This document shows, piece by piece, positions 1-7,539 of a stretch of DNA of 33,651 bases. The translations under genes and the position numbers were made by a program. How positions within the stretch are numbered: the first letter of the stretch is position 1; each line of letters starts with the position of its first letter. The notes under the pieces were generated by a model. It did not search any database. It was not told the origin of the DNA and saw nothing but the letters and a program-made list of their open reading frames with translations. Source of the stretch: an uncultured Collinsella sp. (GTDB lineage Bacteria; Actinomycetota; Coriobacteriia; Coriobacteriales; Coriobacteriaceae); contig CALGZX010000065.1 of assembly GCA_937934165.1 (NCBI GenBank), positions 1 through 33,651 of the forward strand, given 5' to 3'.

Positions 1-1111
1 AAGCCTTTGCAAACTTGGCGCGCACGGCGGGGTCGGTGACTTTCTGGTAGCCAGGGTACAGGTTAGGCAGCATGCCCATATCGCAGGAGCCCTGGACGTT
101 GTTCTGACCACGCACGGGCGCGAGGCCGGAATTGGGTTTGCCGATCTGGCCGGCAACGCAGGCGATGGAGGCGATGGTGTGCACCGTCTTCAGGTTCTGC
201 TTCTGCTGGCATACGCCCATGCCCCAGCCAATGATGGCGGAGGGCTTCGCCGTGGCGTACATCTCGGCAGCTTGGTGGATCAACGCGGGCTCGACACCCG
301 TGATGTCCTGTACGGATTCGGGAGTGTAGTTCTTGATGGTCTCCCACCACTCGTCAAAGCCGTTCGTGTGCTCGGCGACGAATTCCTTGTCGTAGAGGCC
401 ATCGTTGACCAGACAGTTGGCAAAGGCGTTGAGGAACGCGACGTTGCAACCGTTCTTGATCGGAAGGTAGAGATCGGCGATACGCGCGGTTTCGATATGG
501 CGCGGATCGGCGACGATGATCTTGCAACCCTTTTCTTTGGCTCGCACGATACGCCTTGCGACGATGGGGTGCGAATCGGCAGGGTTATAGCCGAAGAGGA
601 AAATGCAGCCCGCATCCTCCATACCGGGGATGGAGCATGACATGCAACCTGAACCAACCGTGTCCATCAGACCGAGGACAGTAGGGCCGTGTCAAGTACG
701 GGCGCAGTTGTCTACGCTGTGGGTGCCGATGCACGCACGCGTAAACTTCTGCATGACGTAGTTTGCCTCATTGCCGCCGCCTCGCGAAGAGCCGGTGGTC
801 ATGACAGCGTTAGGACCATATTCGTCAATTATGGCCTGCATCTTAGATGCGGTGAAATCCAGTGCCTCGTCCCAGCTTACGCGCTCAAGATCCGCGCCCT
901 TAGTGCGGCGGATCATCGGGTGCAGTACGCGAGGAGTCAAGATCTTGGTGTCGTTGATGAAGTCGTAGCCGCTCATGCCCTTAAGGCACAGCTCGCTCTG
1001 GTTGGTGATGCCGTTGAGCGGTTCGGTACCCACGACCTGGCCGTTTTGGACCAAGAGGTTAAACTGGCAACCGGCGCCGCAGTACGGGCAGATCACTTTA
1101 TGCTTCTCCAT
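1..1111 (-). CDS. fdhF: Formate dehydrogenase H-type, selenocysteine-containing, alpha subunit (3' part outside window)
   Basis: Molybdopterin formate dehydrogenase that oxidises formate to CO2 in the cytoplasm; about 370 codons are present and the C-terminal half lies beyond position 1. The N-terminus binds a [4Fe-4S] cluster through C8, C11, C15 and C42, followed by K44. An in-frame TGA at 692-694 is codon 140, inside the context CART-U-HGP. Translation continues on the far side with obvious FdhF sequence (FGYNPADSHPIVA, DPRHIETARIADLYLP, PVRGQNNVQG), so the TGA is read as selenocysteine and is not a stop. Position 140 matches Sec140 of E. coli FdhF as I recall it. The start has a strong GGAGGG site 4 nt upstream. 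It follows the HydN-like gene at 1187-1705, presumably in one transcript, suggesting a formate-hydrogenlyase-like or ferredoxin-linked role. An annotator without Sec support would call two fragments. Confidence 0.95.
661..694 (-). promoter_or_regulatory. Bacterial SECIS element of fdhF
   Basis: The RNA just after the TGA codon (694-692) can form a stem: TGTCC at 680-676 pairs with GGACA at 665-661, a further TC/GA pair follows with one bulged U, and the apical loop is GGTCT. The loop lies about 18 nt after the TGA. A GGUCU loop and a bulged U are the SelB-recognised features of the E. coli fdhF element. The bulge here is on the 3' arm, so the fit is good but not identical. Confidence 0.8.
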
Positions 1112-1186
1112 GACACCCTCCTTCCTTTCTCTGCTACCGAATACTCGGTACTAATATTGACAATCATTGGGCCTGTCGTCCGACGC

Positions 1187-1705
1187 TTACGCCTCGTTTT
1201 CGATGGTGGCGCGGGCACGCTCGGCAGTCAGTTCTGCCAGGTGATCCTCGTCTACCAGGGTGAGGCCCTTGGTCGGGCACGCCTCGGCACACGCCGGACC
1301 GCCGGGACGGTCCACACACAGGTCGCACTTGAGCACAAAGCTCTTGGTCTGCGAACCCACGCGAACGTCACCCATCAAGACAGGGACCTGCGTGGTCGCC
1401 ACGCTCACGGCGCCAAAGGGGCATGCCATGACGCAGCTCTTGCAGCCGATGCAGTTGTCCTCGTTGACGCCGATACGATGGTTCTTTGGATCAAAGAACA
1501 AGGCGCCCGTAGGACAGGCCTTCGCGCACGGGGCATCCTCGCAGTGATGGCAAGCCACCGGTGCGGAGATCTCGTACGTACGCGTCACGCGCAGGCGCGG
1601 CGCGGCGATGTTGCCGGGGATGTCGTGCGCATCGATGCACGCCGCCATACAGGTTTGGCACCCAATGCAGCGTGAAGAATCAGCCACGACTCGTTTATTG
1701 CCCAT
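1187..1705 (-). CDS. hydN: HydN/HycB-like 4Fe-4S ferredoxin subunit for formate dehydrogenase
   Basis: A 172-residue electron-transfer protein with four cysteine-rich motifs for [4Fe-4S] clusters: C13-x2-C16-x2-C19-x3-C23 near the N-terminus, CHHCEDAPCAKACP, CIGCKSCVMACPFGA, and CDLC...CAEACP. Length and motif order match HydN/HycB of formate hydrogenlyase systems. The ATG at 1705 is chosen because GGAGGGAG precedes it; the frame stays open for 36 more codons upstream with no better signal. fdhF starts 75 bp downstream on the same strand, with a small hairpin (TACCGA-atac-TCGGTA, 1135-1150) between them. The likely job is to pass electrons from FdhF to a hydrogenase or other partner not in this window. 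The HydN assignment over other DMSO-reductase-type beta subunits is an inference from size and the fdhF neighbour. Confidence 0.85.
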   Translation of the reverse strand: MGNKRVVADSSRCIGCQTCMAACIDAHDIPGNIAAPRLRVTRTYEISAPVACHHCEDAPCAKACPTGALFFDPKNHRIGVNEDNCIGCKSCVMACPFGAVSVATTQVPVLMGDVRVGSQTKSFVLKCDLCVDRPGGPACAEACPTKGLTLVDEDHLAELTAERARATIENEA

Positions 1706-1883
1706 GTTGTTCACTCCCTCCTGAATCCCATGCCGGAGAGACCCTGTCGACGTTGCCCCGGACCGCCCGTGGTCCGGCATCGGCGTATCGAGCGCATGCG
1801 GCGAAACAAGCACTTCGATAGAGTTCCTCCAACGATATACAGGTTAAATATACGCAGTTGCAGGTGGCAAACTTGAGCATAGG

Positions 1884-1909
1884 CCCTGCAATACGGGTGT
1901 ATTGCAGGG
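1884..1909. terminator. Perfect 11-bp hairpin, terminator-like
   Basis: CCCTGCAATAC (1884-1894) and its exact complement (1899-1909) flank a GGGT loop. GTTTT follows on the plus strand, so it would best end a plus-strand transcript, though no plus gene lies upstream. It sits about 180 bp upstream of the hydN start and may insulate the fdh operon from the toxin-antitoxin region, or belong to the fdh control region. The rest of 1706-1980 shows no convincing gene. Confidence 0.5.
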
Positions 1910-1980
1910 GTTTTGGCAGGTTGGAATTATTCTCTAGAAGCTATAAAGATGAGTGTATTACATGCGTACATCCAAGGAAG

Positions 1981-2122
1981 ATTTCACGCTCGTTTATAAA
2001 GGATGTAATACGTTTGATGTATATTTCGCGCTCATTAACTTGAGTGCAATAAAGCAGTGGTTATAAGATTGGCTATTATTAGCCAATATTGTATTTGACC
2101 ATTCATATTGCACGCTCATTAA
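1981..2122 (+). promoter_or_regulatory. Repeated motif and palindromes upstream of the toxin-antitoxin pair
   Basis: Three direct copies of a 16-bp motif, consensus ATTKCRCGCTCRTTWA, start at 1981, 2023 and 2107, that is 42 and 84 bp apart (about four and eight helical turns). Between them lies a perfect palindrome, ATTGGCTA-ttat-TAGCCAAT (2068-2087). A 9-bp inverted repeat, GTATTACAT/ATGTAATAC (1955-1963 and 2003-2011), overlaps the first copy. The last copy ends at the ribosome-binding site of the antitoxin. This looks like an operator array for autoregulation, but no binding protein is shown. Confidence 0.6.
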
Positions 2123-2134
2123 GGGAGGCCAGTG

Positions 2135-2458
2135 ATGTCATCGACGCAAAAAAGAGCCATCCTGCAGGTGCGCATTCGCGAGGAAGACAAGCAGCATGCC
2201 GAGCGCCTCTATGACGCCATGGGCACATCGCTCGCCGAGGCTGTCCGCCTTTTTGTCGCGCAGAGCATTTTGATGCGCAAGCTTCCCTTTCAGCCGGTCG
2301 CCGTGCGCTCAAAGGACGGCACCGCCGCCTATGGATCGCTCAAAGCATATGGGGACCCCAATCGCCGCTCCGAGGAGCGCAATGCCTGGATTGAATACCT
2401 TGCCACAGAAAGCGATGATTCGGTTTTGGGTCCCGAGAAAGTAGATATCCATGAGTAG
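2135..2458 (+). CDS. RelB/DinJ-family antitoxin
   Basis: A 107-residue protein with a ribbon-helix-helix-like N-terminus (AILQVRIREEDKQHAERLYDA) and the RelB/DinJ hallmark of a helix followed by LPF (AEAVRLFVAQSI...LPFQP). Such proteins bind operator DNA and neutralise a partner toxin. The ATG at 2135 is chosen over the GTG at 2132 because GGGAGG lies 6 nt upstream. The 3' end overlaps the next gene by 8 bp, typical of a translationally coupled antitoxin-toxin pair. RelB/DinJ antitoxins normally pair with RelE/YafQ-type toxins, whereas the partner here is PIN-like, a less usual match. The repeats and palindrome upstream fit autoregulation. Confidence 0.8.
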   Translation: MSSTQKRAILQVRIREEDKQHAERLYDAMGTSLAEAVRLFVAQSILMRKLPFQPVAVRSKDGTAAYGSLKAYGDPNRRSEERNAWIEYLATESDDSVLGPEKVDIHE

Positions 2459-2927
2459 CACCATCATCGACGAGACCGTCATCCTACGCTACCTGCTTGA
2501 CGACGACGAAGTTCTGTCACCGCGCGCCGCCAAGGTCATCGCCACGCGCACCGCTCGCGTCTACCCCGAAATCATCACGCGCGTCGTGGTCACGCTGCGC
2601 GACGTCTATAAGGTTCCCCGCGTTGAAATTGCCGCGGCCTTGAAAAGGCTGCTCGATGACGTCATGGTCGACGAGCCCACCGTTGTCGCCCTTGCCGTCA
2701 AACTCTTTGGCAAGACCCATATGGACTTTTCCGACTGCCTCCTCGCAGCCCGAACCGCCATCTACAACGATGATGTCGTGAGCTTTGGCAAGGCCATCAT
2801 CCAAGGCATGATCGATTACCGTCGCAAGCGCCAAACCGCAACCGACGCTCGCGACCGCGCCGCCGAAGCCCGCAGTCACAGCACCGACGCCACCATCGAC
2901 AAACTCCGCCACCACGGTCGCCACTAA
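2451..2927 (+). CDS. PIN-domain toxin-like protein with degenerate catalytic site
   Basis: A 158-residue protein. Residues 4-118 follow the PIN fold pattern seen in VapC-type ribonucleases: IIDETVILRYLL at the start, a PEIITRVVVTLRDVYKV helix, DFSDCLLAA, and VSFGKAI. PIN nucleases use about four acidic residues. Here the first (D7) and third (D95) are present. The position expected for the helix glutamate is R44, and the expected last aspartate is G113. The C-terminus (about 118-158) is a charged, low-complexity tail rich in R, D, H and A. The ATG lies inside the end of the antitoxin gene. It may be an inactivated toxin or one with altered chemistry; the family call is firmer than the activity. 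Confidence 0.7.
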   Translation: MSSTIIDETVILRYLLDDDEVLSPRAAKVIATRTARVYPEIITRVVVTLRDVYKVPRVEIAAALKRLLDDVMVDEPTVVALAVKLFGKTHMDFSDCLLAARTAIYNDDVVSFGKAIIQGMIDYRRKRQTATDARDRAAEARSHSTDATIDKLRHHGRH

Positions 2928-2975
2928 CCGACAGGCAACGGCATCGCCCGCCCCTCAGCCCCATCCCTTTAATAT

Positions 2976-3040
2976 GTTGCGGTGAAATAGTTCCTGGATT
3001 TAGGCTTATTCGAGCTTTTCAGGAACTATTTCACCGCAAC
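2976..3040. repeat. Interspersed palindrome, copy A
   Basis: Perfect 21-bp arms (2976-2996 and 3020-3040) flank a 23-nt loop. The outer arm reads GTTGCGGTGAAAT and the inner arm AGTTCCTG. It shares both modules with the element at 4284-4353 and the outer module with 21412-21480. It lies 48 bp after the toxin gene, so it may also act as a terminator. The 170 bp from here to the next gene show no other feature. Confidence 0.85.
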
Positions 3041-3214
3041 TTTCTGTAAGGGTGGTTTTTAGTGCCGCCGAGGGGCACTAATCAACCGTTTGCCGATATG
3101 TTTGGCTCTGACTCAGGGCTCTGACCTGCCCCGTCAAGCTTTTGGTCAGTTCATGGCAAGGTCTGACGGACCAAATATGGGATAGCGTAGTGTCATTCAC
3201 TCCCCCTCGAGACC

Positions 3215-4222
3215 ATGGGGTCGAAAATGAGTCATGATAAACGCTGTTCCAAACCGCAAGTAGAGCTGTTCTTCCGGTTATTCGAGGCCCATCATGGCGG
3301 GCGCCTGTTTGTAGCTACCAAAAAATGGGATGAACGCTGTGCCTACGCGCTCATGCAAAAAGAGATGATTATTCGACTCTACAACCATGTCTACGCTGAT
3401 CCCGCGTATTGGAATGACCTCGGCGTCGAAGATCGCATCTTTCAGCTGGCATCCGCTATTGCGGTCGTTGAACCGGATGCCGTGTTTTGTGGAGCAACGG
3501 CGGCACTGCTCTATGGCATCGGTTCTGCATATTCGCTTCTCGACAAGGTGCAAGTGCTGCTGCCGCGTTCCACCAGGCGCGATACGTACGAATTCGTTGA
3601 ATACCGACGCTGGCGGCCGGGCGACGTATGGCAGCTCGGCCCGTTTACGTTAACGGATCCATATCGCACGGTGGTCGACATCGCCCGAACGAGCGCCTTT
3701 CGATATGCGCTAGGCTATGTCGACGGGCTGGCTCGTGAGTACGGTGTCGAGCGGGAAGAATTGCGTTCATATGCACAAGCGAACTGCCGTGGACTGCACG
3801 GCATCGCGCGTGCATTTGACGTTTTTGAACACATGGATGGCAGATCGGATAACGGTGGAGAATCCGAAGCGCGGGCGGCAATGATTCTGGCGGGAGTTGC
3901 CGCTCCCGAACTTCAGGTTGAAATCACTCGACCTGGAAACGCCAGCTATTATTTGGCAGATTACGGCTGGCAAATGCCAAACGGCTCTTGGATGCTGGCT
4001 GAGCTGCATGGACTAGGCAAGTTTGAGGACGATGCCCAAAATGATCCGGAACATGCTGCGGCAAAAACCTATCGAGATGCCCTCATACGCGACGCGAACC
4101 TGCGTGCCATGGGCCACAACGTCATTCATTTCAAGCTCTCAGACACCTATGATGTCAAAGCGTTCGGCTCCATGATGCGCGGCTACGGGATACCAACCAC
4201 AAAACCCTACGCAGACTCCTGA
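3215..4222 (+). CDS. AbiEi-like/Vsr-like (DUF559-type) hypothetical protein
   Basis: A 335-residue protein with no transmembrane segment. The middle (about 80-180: AVFCGATAALLYGI, LLPRSTRR, LTDPYRTVVDIAR) resembles AbiEi-type antitoxin or regulator proteins of type IV toxin-antitoxin systems. The C-terminal part (about 235-325) looks like a Vsr/DUF559 PD-(D/E)xK fold: an aspartate in LADYGWQ, then LAELHGLGKF, then RDANLRAMGHNVIHFKL. That layout suggests DNA binding or cleavage, but the lineup is by eye. No AbiEii-like toxin partner is adjacent. An ATG at 3227 is an equally plausible start. The gene stands alone between two near-identical palindromes, which raises the question of whether it moves as a unit. 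Confidence 0.55.
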   Translation: MGSKMSHDKRCSKPQVELFFRLFEAHHGGRLFVATKKWDERCAYALMQKEMIIRLYNHVYADPAYWNDLGVEDRIFQLASAIAVVEPDAVFCGATAALLYGIGSAYSLLDKVQVLLPRSTRRDTYEFVEYRRWRPGDVWQLGPFTLTDPYRTVVDIARTSAFRYALGYVDGLAREYGVEREELRSYAQANCRGLHGIARAFDVFEHMDGRSDNGGESEARAAMILAGVAAPELQVEITRPGNASYYLADYGWQMPNGSWMLAELHGLGKFEDDAQNDPEHAAAKTYRDALIRDANLRAMGHNVIHFKLSDTYDVKAFGSMMRGYGIPTTKPYADS

Positions 4223-4283
4223 CCGGCTGCCCTCATCTTCTCGACAACAGAACCCATCATCGACCCAGCTCACTCGGCCTCAA

Positions 4284-4353
4284 TAAGTTGCGGTGAAATA
4301 GTTCCTGGATAACAGCTTTTGCGGCCATCCAGGAACTATTTCACCGCAACTTA
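4284..4353. repeat. Interspersed palindrome, copy B
   Basis: Perfect 27-bp arms (4284-4310 and 4327-4353) flank a 16-nt loop. The same outer (TTGCGGTGAAAT) and inner (AGTTCCTGGAT) modules as copy A are present, extended by TAAG outside. It lies between the AbiEi-like gene and the 3' end of the convergent tRNA unit, so it may terminate both. Confidence 0.87.
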
Positions 4354-4447
4354 GGTGGGGCGTGGGGCGGCATCGATTCCCGTCACCCGTACACTTACGA
4401 AAACGGCTCTGGCACCAAATGGAGCCAAAGCCGTTAAAACTATCCTA

Positions 4448-4521
4448 TGGAGCGGGCGACGGGAATCGAACCCGCGTCATCAGCTTGGAAGGCTGGGGTT
4501 CTACCATTGAACTACGCCCGC
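4448..4521 (-). tRNA. tRNA-Gly (anticodon TCC)
   Basis: A cloverleaf can be drawn on the minus strand: acceptor GCGGGCG/CGCCCGC, D arm with AGTTCAATGGTAGAA, anticodon stem CCAGC/GCTGA-side with loop CTTCCAA (anticodon TCC), and T arm GGGTTCGATTCCC. Discriminator T and an encoded CCA (4448-4450) complete it. It lies 6 bp after tRNA-Pro, in the same transcript. Confidence 0.96.
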
Positions 4522-4527
4522 AAGATA

Positions 4528-4604
4528 TGGTCGGGACGACAGGATTTGAACCTGCGACATCCTGCTCCCAAAGCAGGCGCGCTACCAAACTGCGCCACGT
4601 CCCG
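4528..4604 (-). tRNA. tRNA-Pro (anticodon TGG)
   Basis: A minus-strand cloverleaf with acceptor CGGGACG/CGTCCCG, D arm GGCGCAGTTTGGTAGCGC, anticodon stem CTGCT/AGCAG with loop TTTGGGA (anticodon TGG), T arm CAGGTTCAAATCCTG, discriminator A and encoded CCA (4528-4530). It is the first gene of the two-tRNA unit. Confidence 0.96.
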
Positions 4605-4655
4605 AAGGTGTTGAGCAGCTAAGGTCTAAACCTTGCGTGTCCCAAAGCGAAGGAA

Positions 4656-4684
4656 ATTATAGGGGAGACTTCCCGCCTGTGCAA
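4656..4684 (-). promoter_or_regulatory. Promoter of the tRNA-Pro/tRNA-Gly unit
   Basis: On the minus strand TTGCAC (4684-4679) and TATAAT (4661-4656) are separated by exactly 17 bp, a near-consensus housekeeping sigma promoter. Transcription would begin near 4649, about 45 nt before the mature tRNA-Pro. Confidence 0.8.
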
Positions 4685-4695
4685 GCGACGATACC

Positions 4696-6054
4696 CTAGC
4701 TCCTCGAATGTGCGACAAACCGGCTATGAAGCAGACCGATCACAAACGCCACCACGGCGACTGGTGCCCACGCAGCACCGATATCTGCCAGCGGCAACGC
4801 ATCGAACGGCAGCCACACGCCCGCAAAGAACGCATCGCGAACCGAGGTGATCACGCTCTGCACCGCGACAACGCCGCCGACCCAAACCCACACTTGCGGA
4901 TGCGCGTCGCAAAAACCGTGCACCAGGCCCATAAGTACTAGCACGATGGCAACGGGATACAAGGCGTTGAGCATGGGCACCGAGAACATGAGGATCACGT
5001 CGAGGCCCACGTTGGAGAGCACGCACGAAAACGCCGCGAACACAAAGGCGAGAATCGCAAAGGGACGGCGCATGGCCTCCTCGGAGGCCTCCGTTCCCCC
5101 TTCGACCACATACGTCTCGCAGAAGTAACGCGAGCAGCAGCTGATAAGGCCAATACACACGTTCATGCAGGCGAGGAAGAAAATCGCAAAGACGACAACC
5201 GTGCCAGCAAGACCAAAGTGCATAGAGGCCGAACGCGCAAGGATCGCGGCGCCGTTGGTGGCATCGGGCATAACCGTGCCGAGCTGCATACCGGCAAGCG
5301 CCAGGCCGCAGTAGATGATGGCCATGAGCACACCGGCGATCACACCCGAACGTGAGATCTCGAAGGCCACGCGCTTATCGTCGGTAACGCCGAGCTCATG
5401 GATGGTCTCGGCGATGATGATGCCAAAGGCGAGCGACGCAAGCAGGTCCATGGTCTGGTAGCCGGTCAAAAAGCCCTGCACGGCGGCGCCAGCATCGTAG
5501 GGAGCCTGCGGCGCGGCAGCCGGTCCCAGTGGCGAGATCACGGCAGCACCCACGACCAGCACGATGAGCGCAATGAGCGCGGGGCCCGTAATGCGACCGA
5601 GCACGCGCGTGATGACACCCGGGCGCAGCGTGAGCGCAAACGCGACCACGAAGAACCCGATGGCAAAGACCAGGCGAGCCGTGCCGAGCGAGACGCCCTC
5701 GGGCAGCAGCGGCACCAGCATCTCGAAGGCCGTGGAGCTCGTGCGCGGAATGGCCAGGCACGGGCCGATGGCCAGATACACCGCCGCGACAAAGAACTCA
5801 CCGAACTTGGGGTGCACGCGGCCGGCAAGCTCGCGCGCCGTTCCGGCAAGCGCCACGGCGATAAAGCCCATGACGGGCAGGCCGATGGCAGCGATGAGAA
5901 AGCCGAGCATGGCGACCGGCGTGGCAGAGCCTGCCTGCAGCGCCAGCAGTGGCGGAATAATGAGGTTGCCGGCGCCAAAGAGCATCGAGAACAGGGCGAT
6001 GCCGACGGTGACGACATGATCGGAGCGCAGACCGCGCGGGGCGGATGAGGCCAT
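4696..6054 (-). CDS. brnQ: Branched-chain amino acid:cation symporter, BrnQ family
   Basis: A 452-residue, highly hydrophobic membrane protein of about 12 transmembrane segments. It should import leucine, isoleucine and valine with Na+ or H+. The N-terminal signature VTVGIALFSMLFGAGNLIIP and the downstream FIAVAL, AIPRTSSTAFEM and GFLTGYQTMDLLASLAFGII stretches are typical of BrnQ/LIV-II carriers, and length fits the family. The ATG at 6054 is preferred to a GTG at 6060 because AAAGGT lies at proper distance from it. It is separated from the upstream selenium operon by a strong terminator, so it is probably its own unit. No leader regulation is visible. The tRNA promoter follows just after its stop. 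Confidence 0.93.
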   Translation of the reverse strand: MASSAPRGLRSDHVVTVGIALFSMLFGAGNLIIPPLLALQAGSATPVAMLGFLIAAIGLPVMGFIAVALAGTARELAGRVHPKFGEFFVAAVYLAIGPCLAIPRTSSTAFEMLVPLLPEGVSLGTARLVFAIGFFVVAFALTLRPGVITRVLGRITGPALIALIVLVVGAAVISPLGPAAAPQAPYDAGAAVQGFLTGYQTMDLLASLAFGIIIAETIHELGVTDDKRVAFEISRSGVIAGVLMAIIYCGLALAGMQLGTVMPDATNGAAILARSASMHFGLAGTVVVFAIFFLACMNVCIGLISCCSRYFCETYVVEGGTEASEEAMRRPFAILAFVFAAFSCVLSNVGLDVILMFSVPMLNALYPVAIVLVLMGLVHGFCDAHPQVWVWVGGVVAVQSVITSVRDAFFAGVWLPFDALPLADIGAAWAPVAVVAFVIGLLHSRFVAHSRS

Positions 6055-6077
6055 AGACACACCTTTCGGGTCGAAAC

Positions 6078-6108
6078 AAAAAATGGGACGGGCAAAAACA
6101 CCCGTCCC
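6078..6108 (-). terminator. Rho-independent terminator of the selenium/double-cubane operon
   Basis: GGGACGGG (6085-6092) pairs perfectly with CCCGTCCC (6101-6108) around an 8-nt loop. On the minus strand the hairpin is followed by ATTTTTTG (6084-6077). It lies 25 bp after the stop of the cysteine-desulfurase-like gene. Confidence 0.92.
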
Positions 6109-6132
6109 GCAAGTATAAACGGTCTAGCAGCT

Positions 6133-7272
6133 TTAGCAGGCTAAATCGCGCAAAGCGTCAATCGCGGTGTCGACTTCCTCGTCCGTGTTGAAATAGCCAA
6201 ACGAGAAGCGGACGACGCCCTGGCGCTCGGTCCCCAGCGCGCGGTGCATGAGCGGAGCGCAATGGGCGCCGGGGCGCGTCGCAATCCCCCACCCTTGCAT
6301 AAGCGCGTCCGAGATCTCGGCAGAGTCGATATCACCCACGTTGAGTGAGACGATCGCCGAGCGCACGGGCTGGTCAAACGCACCGTAGAGCTTAATCCCC
6401 GGAATCTCGCGCACACCGGCAAGGAAGCGATCAGCGAGCGCACGCTCGTGGGCAGCAATCGCCTCGACCCCGCCTTGTGCCTCGATAAAGTCGAGACCAG
6501 CGGATAGGCCCGCGATGCCATGGCCGTTGAGCGTACCGGCCTCCAGGCGCGTGGGCCACTCAAGCGGCTGCAGCGCATCGAAGCTGTGCACGCCCGTGCC
6601 GCCCATGGCCCACGGCGCCACGTCAATGCCCTCCGCCACGGCCAGGCCACCGGTGCCTTGAGGTCCCATGAGCCCCTTGTGGCCGGTAAAGCACACGATG
6701 TCGAGGCCCATGGCCTGCATGTCGATCTTCGCCGTGCCGGCAGACTGAGAGGCGTCAACGATCACTAGCGCACCTGCCGCATGGGCGATGGCAGCCACAC
6801 GCGAAACGTCGACCGCGTTGCCGGTCACATTGGAAGCGTGCGTCACCACCACGGCACGCGTACCGGGCGTGACCAGCCGCTCGAGCTCGTCGTAGTCGAG
6901 CACGCCGTTCGCGTCGCAGCCCGCATGCTCAACAGTCACGCCCTGCTCTGCCGCCAGGCGGTTGAGCGGACGCAGCACGGAGTTGTGCTCGAGCACCGTT
7001 GTGACCACACGGTCGCCGGGGCGCACCACGCCATTGATGACGGTGTTGAGCGCCGCGGTGGAGTTGGGCGTAAAACAAACATGGTCAGCACGCGGGCAGC
7101 CCAGCAAGCGCGCAAGCTTGGCGCGGCAGCCGTGGATGGTACGCGCCGCATCGAGCGCACCCGACGTGGCACCGCGCCCAGCATTGCCGAGCGAGCACAT
7201 AGCCTGCGTCACGGCATCGATCACCGTTTGCGGCTTGTGCATGGTCGTCGCCGCGTTATCCAAGTAGATCAT
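6133..7272 (-). CDS. Class V aminotransferase: cysteine desulfurase / selenocysteine lyase-like
   Basis: A 379-residue pyridoxal-phosphate enzyme starting MIYLDNAATT. The PLP lysine is K199 in FTGHKG; the probable nucleophile is C338 in RPGAHCAP; H96 and the DASQSAG segment are also in place. Relatives release sulfur from cysteine or selenium from selenocysteine as an enzyme-bound per(seleno)sulfide. The short N-terminus matches a clade often found next to SelD and YedF (family knowledge). Its ATG overlaps the stop of the DUF3343 gene by 4 bp (ATGA), with GGAGG upstream, so it is translationally coupled. Its likely role is to mobilise selenium for SelD. Choosing between SufS/NifS-like sulfur supply and selenium supply rests on context. 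Confidence 0.88.
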   Translation of the reverse strand: MIYLDNAATTMHKPQTVIDAVTQAMCSLGNAGRGATSGALDAARTIHGCRAKLARLLGCPRADHVCFTPNSTAALNTVINGVVRPGDRVVTTVLEHNSVLRPLNRLAAEQGVTVEHAGCDANGVLDYDELERLVTPGTRAVVVTHASNVTGNAVDVSRVAAIAHAAGALVIVDASQSAGTAKIDMQAMGLDIVCFTGHKGLMGPQGTGGLAVAEGIDVAPWAMGGTGVHSFDALQPLEWPTRLEAGTLNGHGIAGLSAGLDFIEAQGGVEAIAAHERALADRFLAGVREIPGIKLYGAFDQPVRSAIVSLNVGDIDSAEISDALMQGWGIATRPGAHCAPLMHRALGTERQGVVRFSFGYFNTDEEVDTAIDALRDLAC

Positions 7273-7520
7273 CGCACGACCTCCCACATGTCGATCACCG
7301 TAAAGCCCTCGGTGGGAACGCCCGCCGCGGCAAGCTCGCCGCGCAGCAGGTCCTCATCCGAAGGCAGCGCCTTCCACGCCAAGCCGCAGCCGGCAGCGAC
7401 CTCCCCGGGCACGGGAATCGTGCGCCCGGGAAGGCCGCGCTCGATGCATAGGGTCTCGCACCCCATGGCGGCCGCCGTGGTGGGAAACGTGATGACAAGC
7501 GCCGGGCGCTTCTCCCTCAT
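7269..7520 (-). CDS. DUF3343 protein, putative Se/S carrier
   Basis: A small 83-residue protein. It carries three cysteines (C21, C25, C45), the last in the family-typical PVPGEVAAGCGLAWK segment. DUF3343 proteins are repeatedly found with SelD, YedF and the class V desulfurase and are named putative Se/S carriers on that basis; the chemistry is not proven to my knowledge. The ATG at 7520 is chosen over an upstream TTG because GGAG sits 6 nt before it. The gene lies 19 bp after yedF and overlaps the next gene, so the four genes selD-yedF-DUF3343-desulfurase are tightly coupled. Confidence 0.8.
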   Translation of the reverse strand: MREKRPALVITFPTTAAAMGCETLCIERGLPGRTIPVPGEVAAGCGLAWKALPSDEDLLRGELAAAGVPTEGFTVIDMWEVVR

Positions 7521-7539
7521 GGCAACTCCAACCAATACG

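Noticed and set aside
692..694. Premature stop or pseudogene in fdhF
   Set aside because: The TGA lies at the selenocysteine position, conserved sequence continues in frame, and a SECIS follows.
689..1675. Long plus-strand open frame opposite fdhF and hydN
   Set aside because: It has no family resemblance or ribosome-binding site and is the antisense of clear genes; GC-rich codons create such shadows across the window.
2976..4353. CRISPR array or IS ends
   Set aside because: Only two palindromes 1.3 kb apart, no spacers of regular size, no transposase and no obvious target duplication.
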